A stretch of 64,000 nucleotides of DNA from Diphasiastrum complanatum. Its lineage: Eukaryota; Streptophyta; Lycopodiopsida; Lycopodiales; Lycopodiaceae. The stretch's first letter is position 1. Each line of letters opens with the position of its first letter. Below, piece by piece: positions 37,505-47,960 of the stretch. The stretch lies in assembly GCA_029204225.1 (NCBI GenBank), contig CM055106.1, forward strand, positions 50,723,325 through 50,787,324, read 5' to 3'. Below the pieces are notes generated by a model, which saw only the letters and a list, made by a program, of their open reading frames with translations, made no database searches and was not told the origin of the DNA. Made by a program: the position numbers and the translations under genes.

Positions 37505-40500
37505 ATCCAAAAGTAAAAGTTTGGCCTCCTCGACAGTGAGGCCTACAAAAATCATAACACTCACCTGTCTAAAGTGTGAAAGTAGATAAAAGCTAGCTAG
37601 TTAATTTTCATGCTAGATGTCATCATGAGGCCCGCCACTCATTTGTACATATCTCTAAGTTGATTTGGCATAGATTTGATGATCGAGTTCTATGAAGGGT
37701 TGACACATGTCCTAGTTTGTAGGGATGCAAAAATGCAAGTGGTGCATCTCAATCCAACATTCTCATCTCATTAGATTATGGGGTCCAATCAAACACAATT
37801 GAAAAAGAATGGATTACAGGATCACCATTTGATCTATGAATACATTGTACACGGTTAAAGATTTTAGGGTCCTGTAATTTCAAAGTTTAAACTTGTAACT
37901 ACCATGTTATAAATATGCTCCTAAACTCTAAATCCTCCTCACAATGCAAAACACTCCTAAACTCTAAACCTTCTTCCTTGTGAATCCATGACAAATTTTT
38001 CCATCAGGATATAGCTAACCTATATTAGGATTTAGCTATAATCCCAACCTATATTAGGATTTAGCTCAAGAAAGTTATGATGTGTGTATGTCTACAAGTT
38101 CGCACAATTTGATGAATGGTAATACGTTTTAGGATAGGGTGTATAGACAATGACATTAATTATGGAATGCATATTGGTGGTAGTTAGCACATTCAAAAGG
38201 ATTTAAAAATGGAAGATTGTTTAAATTGGAAGCTAATAATTCTTTTGAGAATGTGAACTTGGCAAAGGAGGAGATCACTCAAGTGGAGATCTTGGCAAAG
38301 TGTGATCTTGCTAGCATTGAGGAGGAGCATCAAAAGGAGGAAGATCTTGAGGATCAGCCTCAAAGCATGAGAGTTCCAAGGAGGTCCTCAATGACAAAGG
38401 CCGAGTCATCAAATTGCATGCAAATTGTCCATTCAAGTGTGCATCTTGCAAGGGTGGAGAGCATTGGAGAGTCTACTATTTTTTAATACTTTTTGGATAG
38501 TATTAGTAGACATAAAGAGGCTTGTTTCTTATCTTTAAAATTCATGGTGTTTAGTACTTTATATGACAAGACAATGAATTAGATGCTTTCAAATCTACAT
38601 TTGTTGTTGACAAAGCAATTTAATTGCATAACTATTTTTGTAATAGTTTGAATAGAGTCATAAAAGTTGAAACATCATTTGCTTAAGGCTTGTCAAAACT
38701 GGGAGGAGTGCCAATCTTTGTACCCAAATAGCACCAAGAATGAGGAGCTTCAACATTTTTTGATTTTATTTAGAGACATGGTAAATTCATTTTTATTCTC
38801 TTTAGAACTTCTAATGATTTCTATCTAGTACTAGTCTATGTTAAGCATGGGCATCTCCCTTATATGCATTTGTTTTTTCTCACAATTATATTTATCTTTT
38901 TTTTTTTTAACAATTGTCTTCTATGCTGATCATAGGTTTGCAATGCTGACATTGAAAATGTCATTTGGTAAGTAAATATTGTGGTATATTTATTTGTACT
39001 AATTCAATTCCACTTTTCAAATAAGATTGTGTTTTTCTATTACTCTAACTAATATTCCCAAATGTTTGTAGATATAAATCAAATATGAGAAATTTGGTAT
39101 TGCTCAATTCTGTAACAAGGTTGAATATATATTTATTGGCTATTTTTCAACTGATGAAAAGAGATCGATGCTGCATTACAACATTGTCGAATGCACAGAT
39201 TTTTCAGATCAATTTGATTGTTCGATAGTGACAAAAAAGTTGAAAAATTCGCTGATTGATTCGGTGGCTTGTCCATACCAAAAGCCACAACAACTTGTAA
39301 ATAGACTCATTGAAATGTCTTCCTACCCTACATTGGCCGTTAGATTTAATTAGTGATAGTGACACCACTAGTGCACATTGTGCTATCTAAAAAGGCAAAT
39401 ATGTCACGATAGTAGTATTAGATTCAAGTTTGGTAAATTTTATGAAAATGAGATTAAATGGTATTTCATTGGTAAGATAGGATTGAATGAGAAAGATATT
39501 GCTCCCCTTTGCAAAGAGCCTAAACGATTTGCTAGTGGAATTGCAAGTGATGAGGACAATTTAGGAGAGGAGGTGAAGCAAGAATACAATATTATTACAG
39601 AGGTAGCTACTCAAGATGTGGTTGTTCCCCCAATAGATACAAACATTGGCACGAATGCTGCTACTAGTGATCCAAATGATTTATTGCAAAGAAATTTGTA
39701 ACTTGAAGATATTTATCAAGATGATTCCTACAACCATTTTTAACAATTTCAAAAATTGAATGTTTTCTGTTGCAGATTTTAATTTCTTCCTCTTAAGAAT
39801 GATTTCAAACCATTTTTGTGTTATTTAGGTTGATGAATATCAAATACTACTTAGGTATTGAGTCTTGTTTTAATTTTGCATTTTGTAATATTTTTTTAAA
39901 TATTAAAATCTTAATATTTTTGAAAACAAGTTTATGCAAAAAATATTGAAATCTTTCAAATTGCATATTTTTTAAAAAATTTAACTTAATACTTGGCAAA
40001 TTTGTAAATTTACCTACTTTTAAATTTATTATGCATAGCAACAAATTGCATAATTTTAAACTTCGTATTTGGTGATTTGAATTCAAATTTTTTTGAATAT
40101 CTTGCTCATTTCAAATTCAAATTATTTGCAAAATTCTAAACTTTAAAAATAATTGACCAATTTTTAAATTCAAAATCCAACATATAGGTGAAAAAAATTG
40201 TTAAGGGCTTTAAAGATGGCTTTCTGTCATTTCTCGTTTTAAAGAATTTTGCATTATATCTAGAATACACTTAGATTCATAAAAAAATATATATATATAT
40301 CATTATCAACAAGCTCTTTTGAGCTATATTTTTTCTATATTTGGGTGAATGACGTCAAATATACTTGCAAGTGATTGTAATAGCTCTCATTCATTTATGC
40401 TTGATGGATATAAATTTGAACAAAGATTTTGTTATAAGCTTTTAAATCGAAAAACATAAACAACAGGGTAATATCAAAATTTTTAATATACTTACAAATA

Positions 40501-43480
40501 CATTTTTATCAATCAAAAAAATTGAGCTCTTGTAGTTTTTACGTGGAATGCCTATAAGCATGCTCAACTAACACGTGTAAGATGGATTGACCTCCCAAAA
40601 ACGTCCTAAACTCAAGAATTATAGCTTTCCAATAGGATTTGAATGTTAACTTTGCCTTGTTTTTCTCCATCAAATTCTCCCCCTTGATGATGGATGCAAC
40701 AATACCCATGATTTATTCATGTACTTTGTCATTTTCCATGTACCTGCTTCATCTTTCTCATTTTATATCTTGGTCTCTTTGCCATTGCAATTGCAAGATG
40801 TTGAGCACCAAAATTTCACCTCCATGAAGTGCTAATAAGTTAAGTTTTGTTACCCTAATCACCCTCAATGGTATGCTTTTGTGCTACTTGGTGGCAATTT
40901 TAAAATTTCTTATAATATATACTTACTTTCCAATTTTGACGAACTACATTACATAGATTTCGAATTTAAGCATTTTTATTGGACCAAATGGCGATTGAAA
41001 TCAAAGAAAAACATCCTTACAAATGGTCGTTTTAAGATTTGGAACTCCTCTAATGAATGGACAATTTTTGGCCTTTTGTGTCTCTTTTCCATTTCTCGAT
41101 GGTGACTCATGTGTTCTTTGCTCAAAACCAACTACCCCAATTCCTCTAGTTGTTTTTAAGCGAGGAAAATTGGTCTTGCGATGCATTGTTCCTTCTTAAG
41201 CCTCTTACCAAGTCCATGTAATCATAACTTAATGCTTGTAGAAATTCTCATTCCTAATTCTTCTCTATGAGCTTCCAACCTAGTTGGAAATCATGGCACT
41301 AGTTGTCTAAGGGGCCACACATTTTTCTTCCAGGTGGTGGGACTAACTTGTCTTTTACTACTTGTCCTTATCCATGTAGCTTTTCTATGAGTCACACCGA
41401 ACTCTTGGAGTTGTCCTTGTACCTCAACATGTGATCTAGATGCTTGTGGATTAATGGTAATCCATAAAGAGTTGAAACAATATAATAAAGAACTACGCTA
41501 TGCTGGATCTCAAGCTTTAATTATCATCTTCGCCAAAATAAATATATCTTTAAATCAAGCAACTTGAACGACAATCCAAACTGATCGTTGCCTCTCTAAG
41601 TTCATTGAATATTATCCAGCTTTTGCTAAGGGATTGATGATCTATACAAACCACGAACTTACAAATCATGAGGTCCTCCATCTCGGATGTTCGAATTGCA
41701 TAATTGCTTGCAACTATCTTTGATAAAGTTTATCAAAATCGACAATTCACAATATGGATGCAAAAATAATCAAACTCTCAAGGATTCAAACTACTAGTCT
41801 AATATCTCAAATCACTAAATAGGTTTATTAGGCCTTCATTTTTTACTTACCACCCCTTATAGCTAATTGTTAATTGGTGTTGCTATTTTAGCATACTCCT
41901 CAATGAACTTCCAAAAGACTGTAGTAAATCTCAAAAAAGCTTCTATTCATTCTAACTCTTTTAAGAATGGGTCATTCAAATATTTCCTTTATCTTCTTAA
42001 ATCAATTCTCATTTCTTGGGACATCGCGACCTACCCAAGACAAAGTAATTCACTTCTACGGAATTCACCCTTGAATTTCTTAGCATACAATTCTTTTTGT
42101 TTGACAATTTTCAAGACAATTCTAAGATGCTCTATACGGTCTTCTAATGTTTTAGATATCATCTAAAAACACTCCAGCAAATTTTTTCTATATATGGACA
42201 AGATAGATCATTCATCGCTCCCTCGAATAGAGGCTGTGGTGTTCCATAGTACCCCAACCCACCTCTACTCTAAGAGAGGCTTCTTCCAATACCAATTGAT
42301 GATAACCACTCGAGTGTAATTATGATCATTACATCACCCTCCTCCGGATGCCCATGCCCCAATGTATAGCTATAGCCCTCATCTATACACTAGTGCATGA
42401 ATAGTCATATCCCACTCCCACTGTCCACGCAATAGTTACACACCACTGTTGGTCAACTATGACACTTGCCCAATCTGCATGTGCAGCACTAGAATTACCT
42501 CTAGATATCTCATATAGTCCACTTACTTCATCTAGGCTAACTAAAGACAAGCTAATCATGAACTTGAATACTGAACCCAGAACACTTCTGACCTACTAAA
42601 ATTTTATGCAGATTTTATCTGTTTAAATCATTTGCAAAATGCATCCTCACAACCAATTAAGCAAAAACCCTAATGTACAGGAATCAAAATTCCAAGCAGA
42701 AGTCTCTGACAAAAACAAATCCTCTTATCCGGCATGTTGATCGAGACCACCTTTCTCTCTTTCAGGTCTGGAGTTGGATTCCGCTCAGTCACACGATAGG
42801 GGATAAGCAAGAAAGACCACACTCCTCATCTTAGATTATTTGCAAGTCATCACAGAAGACTGGACTAAAAAGAACATTTTCCATGGCAACGGAGAGTATC
42901 TAAGAAATATACGCTCTCTGTAGGAGCATAACTGTAAACAAAAGCATACAAGAGCAAACTTTTAGAAATAAATCTCTAACTTCATTTCAGTTAGGTCATC
43001 TGCGTAAGATACAAATTTTTGCTTTTCTTGGAAACACTGTACAGTTTCTCCATAAAGTTTACACTTGCGAATACACTAAATTTAACAAAGCTTCGATATG
43101 AACGAACATTGAGCTTTTAATTTTTAATTTCTTTCAGGAAACACCAGTTCCGCCTTTGGCTGGTAATTCCCTAGATTAAAAGATAAGAGGCTATCTTTCA
43201 AACCGTCTGCAGAGCTCTACTCCCTTCAATAAGAGAAGAGAAGCTTTCCTTTAATCGGCTGCAAGAAAAGCTGGCAACAAACGGAGCATAAATAGAAACA
43301 TCTTCGGTTTATCTCTCTTTCTTTCTTGGATTAATCTTAACCCTAGAAACATGCGTCACACTTCCACTAAACATGCGTCACACTAAAATCAATCTCAACC
43401 CTAAAACAAGCATCACACTAAAGCCATAGAGCAGACCTCAAAACTCCATCAGACAAAAGCCATAGAGCAGACTTCAAACA
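37505..43480. other. 6-kb AT-rich region without a recognised gene
   Basis: No RNA gene or LTR pair is visible. Plus-strand coding-like pieces occur at 38217-38486 (acidic, QKEEDLEDQP) and 39378-39701 (GKFYENEIKWYFIGKIGLNEKD), possibly exons of one decayed gene or transposon; family unknown. Small local duplications include CCTATATTAGGATTTAGCT twice near 38010-38068. The stretch 39.8-40.5 kb is extremely AT-rich. Confidence 0.4.
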
Positions 43481-43526
43481 GCAGTTCCCTCAAAACTTCA
43501 TCAGATGAAAGCCATAGACCAAATTT

Positions 43527-43928
43527 CTAACACTTCCCTCCAAAATGCTTATCAAGAAATGAAAACGCGTGGTAGGTGAACCAACCTTCCCCGGCCAGTA
43601 GCAGATCTGCTTCCACTGCCCGCTCCATCTCTTCCAGTTGCATCTGCAAGTCCATAAACTCATCCACAACCTCAAGCTCCTCTAGATCCAGGTCATCCTC
43701 ATCACCATCATCATAATCATCGGCATCGGCATCGGCATCGGCATCAGCGTCCAATCCAACAAACCTCTCGCGGATCCAATAGTCTCGGAATGCCGGCGAG
43801 GTGTGCACGAGGCGCCACCAGTCGGGGGAGAAATCCTCTGTGCTGACGAAGGATGCAGGCAGGAAGAGGGGCGCGTTGGAATTGAACGCAGACGCCAGCA
43901 TCAGTTCCTTCACCGCCATAGCCACCAC
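43527..43928 (-). CDS. ERD15-like: ERD15/CID-type PAM2-motif protein
   Basis: A 133-residue protein in one exon. Residues 13-24 (SAFNSNAPLFLP) form a PAM2 motif, the peptide that docks on the MLLE domain of poly(A)-binding protein. Residues 31-38 (EDFSPDWW) followed by RLVHTSPAFRDYWIRERF match the conserved block of plant ERD15/CID1-CID2 proteins, which are small acidic regulators of drought and ABA responses. Residues 60-70 are a DADADA run made by four GGCATC hexamers (43722-43745 on plus), followed by an acidic stretch and a short amphipathic helix (LQMQLEEMERAVEADLL). The start is the first ATG; ERD15 proteins also begin about a dozen residues before PAM2. A TATTTATA box lies about 105 bp upstream on the coding strand (about 44033-44040). 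The family identification is firm; the dehydration role is inferred from relatives. Confidence 0.88.
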   Translation of the reverse strand: MVAMAVKELMLASAFNSNAPLFLPASFVSTEDFSPDWWRLVHTSPAFRDYWIRERFVGLDADADADADADDYDDGDEDDLDLEELEVVDEFMDLQMQLEEMERAVEADLLLAGEGWFTYHAFSFLDKHFGGKC

Positions 43929-44029
43929 CTCTCCTCACCACATACATACTATACACAAACAAAAGCTTACAAAGCAAACACCATTTCACTCCACTCTTAC
44001 TGTTTTATGTTGATGGAGACCAACACAAT

Positions 44030-44042
44030 GATTATAAATAGG
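44030..44042 (-). promoter_or_regulatory. Putative TATA box of the ERD15-like gene
   Basis: The minus strand reads CTATTTATAATC roughly 105 bp before the start codon of the ERD15-like gene, a suitable distance for a plant core promoter with a short leader. Confidence 0.45.
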
Positions 44043-44099
44043 GGTGGAGAGGCCAAGGATATTCTCACATATTCTTTACCAATATCATTAGGGAATGGA

Positions 44100-44568
44100 C
44101 ATGGATGATGGAACGCAAGGTACTTTGGAGGTTGAAGCCTTGACCCCTTTGACCCGGTTATCTAAACAACACACATGCATTTCATGCCATTGTGCACTTG
44201 GATGCCCATCTAAGGACAAAGCGTATTCTGCATCACCACTGCAGTGACAGTGGTGGGGGTGCGACAACCATCTAATGGAGATGGGAGATGACACCATCAT
44301 CTCTATCATCTCTCACCCTTAGATTTGTGGGACACCACCACTGCCACAACAATGGTGATGCGGAATATGCTGCTCCCGTATTCATAGCTTTCATGACAAT
44401 AACATATAAGTGTCGGGCCTTTCACTAGGTTCAACATAGGCTTTTAATGCTTATTGCAATCAGATGCTCATAGGGTGGAGGTGAAGTGAGAGAGTGAGAG
44501 CTATGAATGCAGCTTGTATCGTAGATCATACGTGCCAAGTCATAGGAATATTGAGAGAACTTCCTGTT
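44100..44568. other. Spacer between ERD15-like gene and LINE
   Basis: Upstream region of the ERD15-like gene. It holds a diverged inverted repeat: CCACTGCAGTGACAGTGGTGG near 44237 and CACCACCACTGCCACAACAATGG near 44331 share CACCACTG/CAGTGGTG arms. No gene is seen. Confidence 0.4.
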
Positions 44569-44569
44569 T

Positions 44570-46605
44570 TTATTAATAAAAGATGGGAAAACCCATCAGA
44601 TACAAAGGAATGCATGTAAAAAGCGTAAAGGCCATAAGGTGAATTGAGATACTGTACAAGTATAACAAAGCAACAATCTCGCAGAGTATCTGCATAAAGT
44701 CTACTGCTTGGTGTAAGTTGCTAGTTAAGACAGTTGGAAGTTTAGGTAGTGCAGGAAGCTGTGAAGCAGCCGTTCCTGCAACTACGGCACGTCGAAGTAT
44801 TGCAAGTGCCTGAGTGCGTTGTAAAGTCATCGAAACTCGTTGACGATAATAAGCTGTAATGATAGATAAAGGTGAGGCACCACGACCTTGGAGTTTCGCT
44901 GCAAAACCTGCACACATATGTTTCCAAAGCAAAAGGGATAAAGCCTTCTCCAGGAGTGCAATGTGAATAATCTCGCTCTTTATCTAGAGCTGCATGAGAA
45001 GCAGCGGCACCCTGAGTAGTTGAAGCACGACGAAGGAGGTCAAGCCGCGAAGGATCAGCAACAACAACATCCCCAAGCGTGTGAATCCCCTCGCGTGAAA
45101 GAACAAGATCAACTCGACGCCGAGGCGACTGTGAATCAGACACAGGCAAGATGTGGGTCTACTCCCGAACAACATGAAAGCCGCACTCATGAGCAATAGA
45201 TGCCAATACGTCACGAATGGAATCATGAGTCGCAATACGCTCTCCGCCAGAAGGGCAACGCATGAGATGAGTGCCAATAGGATCAACAGGGTGACCACAG
45301 GAACATTTTGTCAAACCTGTCAGCACTGGATGAGAGAGACCCAACCTAACCCGAAGAGCGGTGAGAAACAACTCCGAAGAAAGGCGCAAGTGTGGAACAA
45401 CAAGGCGTGCAACAAGCCAAGCACCAGCACCCGGGCCTGCACAAGACAAAAGGCGAGCCCGAGTCTCATCGGAAGGTGAATCAATGAAAAGCTGAGTGAA
45501 AGTATGAGAGTGGAAGCGCTCCAAAAGATACTTCTAAAAATGAGCACGCTGATGGCTAAGCAAAGACTCAAAGGGAGGCAAAGAAGCTCGCACATGTGGA
45601 GGAATGAGATCCTTGGCCGCACGAAGATGTTGTTGGAAAGGAAGAATGCATGTTTCCACATGAGCTACTGAATCGAGAAGAATGGGCTTGTTGTCTTGCT
45701 AAAACCGAGAGATAAGTGCAGAGGCAACAAGGGCCCAACTTCCCATAAAAGCAGTTGGAGCAATAGAAGCTGTGCAAGAAAGACCAACACCTCCGGACGA
45801 AGCGGGAAGAGAGACTTGTCGCTTAACGAACTGACCATTGGAAATACGAAAGGATTCTGAACCCATCAAGCGACTCAGAATATCTGATAAAGTATTATCG
45901 AAATCTTGTAGCAAAGCCAAAACATCAGGAGAGGGAGGAACACACCATAGAATATAACTTGGCCGTTGAGCGAAGCATTGAGTGAGAATCCCTAGAGCAA
46001 CTTGAGCATTGCCAAGCTTTGGTAGCAGATCAGCGTGACGAAGATGTGCGTCCAAAGTGTCCCACAAAGAGGAAGCCACAAAATCCGAGAAACCTATAGG
46101 AATACCAAGCACTCTAATCCCATCAACCGGAGTATTGAAACCTGTAGGTAAAGGGAGCTCAGGAAGGAGGCCCTGAGGACACCAAGCAACGCACTTAGAG
46201 GGATTGACAGTGAGGCCCAAAGCCGAAAGTTGTTGAGAGAAATGTAGGAAAGCCGGAAAGACGTCATTAGCAGGTCCCACAATATGCGTGTCATCAGCAA
46301 TAGAGAGAAACAAACAAGAAGGAAAAGCAGCAGAAGAAGCACGCAATGCCCGAAAGTGCGCCAAAGCAAAAAGAACACCACCCAAGGGATCACCTTGTCT
46401 GATACCATCAGCAGACGAGATAACCGAAACATCACCTAAGCGAGAAGCATGACTGAAATATAGAGGCACATCCATGGAATAAAAAGAGCGAACAAACGGG
46501 ATGAGCTGAGCGAGAGGACCGTGAGCCGCACGAAGTTCTTCGAAAATGGCCCCTCGGAAAACAGAATTGAAAGCATTTTTAACATCAGATATGCAACATC
46601 AAGCA
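44570..46605 (-). mobile_element. 5'-truncated LINE with RT and CCHC plus restriction-like endonuclease tail (R2-like architecture)
   Basis: Minus strand. It starts abruptly at RT motif A, DVKNAFNS (46563-46586). Motif B is GIRQGDPLGGVLF (QGDPLG near 46380-46399) and the catalytic motif is ADDTH (46284-46298). The thumb and linker follow. Then come a CCHC knuckle CSCGHPVDPIGTHLMRC (about 45254-45304), a THDSIRDVLA helix, and RRRVDLVL...DVVVADP (about 45050-45125), the order seen in R2/NeSL/CRE-type LINEs, where the C-terminus is a restriction-like endonuclease. In-frame stops lie near 45699, 45535 and 45159, and a frameshift lies near 44.92 kb. The C-terminal part otherwise continues to about 44.57 kb. 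Everything upstream of motif A is missing, as is usual for incomplete target-primed reverse transcription. No poly(A) tail is obvious. Confidence 0.8.
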
Positions 46606-46619
46606 TTCACCATACGCAA

Positions 46620-47960
46620 TCACCAAAGAAGTCGGAAGAAGAACACGCACTATCAATCTATCACACTAACACATATTGAATGTAAAATGTACATATAAAC
46701 CCTGAACCCTGATAGAAAGGGAGAACCTAGGAGTAGACTACTGGACTAGCCTACGGCTAGTTACAGCTAGTAATAAAGTACATCGTAAACAGTAACTAAG
46801 AAGTGTAACAATGAAGTTTATCATTGATTTCTAACATCAATGTGGCAAAGCTTTTTGTGTGCACCACTGATACTCATTTCTAAGGATTTTCCTTAGGAAC
46901 GAGTATGGTACCATTCCTAAGGAATGATTTTCTAAGTTCCAGAACAGTTTTTGAAGGAATGGGCCACTTCATGATCCTGACTTTGTTTTTGGCAAATTGT
47001 TGATCTAAAATCCTTCCAGCAACCCGTTTTGGCATTTGAAATCATTCTAGCAACCCATTTTGGCATTCACATCTGGTAAACGGAAAAAAAGAAAAAAAGT
47101 TAATGTTTCAATCGTTTCTTCGGAAATATGGTGTACCTTACAATTTTAAACATTGAGTTTAATGTCAACTTTTGCATAAACTACATTGACGAAGTTGAAC
47201 ACAAACTCAATGCCAAAAAAGAAACACGGCATATTAGGTGGGGGATAGGGTTAGGTTAACTCTGTTATTGAAGGTTCCGTTGGTTTCCTGGAAAGGATGG
47301 ATGGAATCATGGATGGATGATGAGAAGAGCCTTCAGCAGCACGCCATTGGAGAATAGCATGAAACAGAGGAGGAAACACGAGTTGGCTATGCTGGATCTC
47401 TTTCTTCATTCTATCGTTTTAAGTTTCAGGTGTTGCTGCGCATTTGCTGCTACTTGTATTGATTTGCTTTGAAGGTGAGCAAACTCACAAGCAGTTGAAA
47501 TTTGCGATGGCATTTCTGTGTCTGTGGATTCATTTCTGTTAATCTTATCAGTATTATATCATTCGAAGCTCGCTTTTGTGATAATGAGAATCTGTCTGTA
47601 TGGCCTGTTGCTATACTCCTCTTTATGTGCGTCGTAGTGCTATCCAACTCTTTTCGGCATTACAAGTGCTTTTTAAATAGTAGTAACGGTCCTCATCTTG
47701 TTTCTATGAAGCAATAGCGTTAGCGGCTTCTTTAAGGGCTCTTTTTACAGTGCTTGTTTGGATTTTCCCTGATTGCGGAATAGCTGCTCTTGGGTTATTA
47801 GAGAACTGTATTGAAGCATTGTTTTGTGCTGGTGTGAATAGGTGTAAAGCACGGGGATTGTTCAGGCTGGTTGTGCGGAAGAAAGTTAATTTATTCTGGA
47901 ATCAGGGTTTCTGATTGGTTGAGCTGAAGTGGTAGGGCCTCGACTACGGGAGTAGTAATC
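46620..47960 (+). other. Upstream region and probable 5' UTR of the WSS1 gene
   Basis: AT-rich to about 47.25 kb, then more balanced. A GAAG|GTGAGC donor-like site at 47474/47475 and an ATCAG acceptor-like site near 47905 could define a 5'-UTR intron, which is common in plant housekeeping genes. No other gene is seen. Confidence 0.35.
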
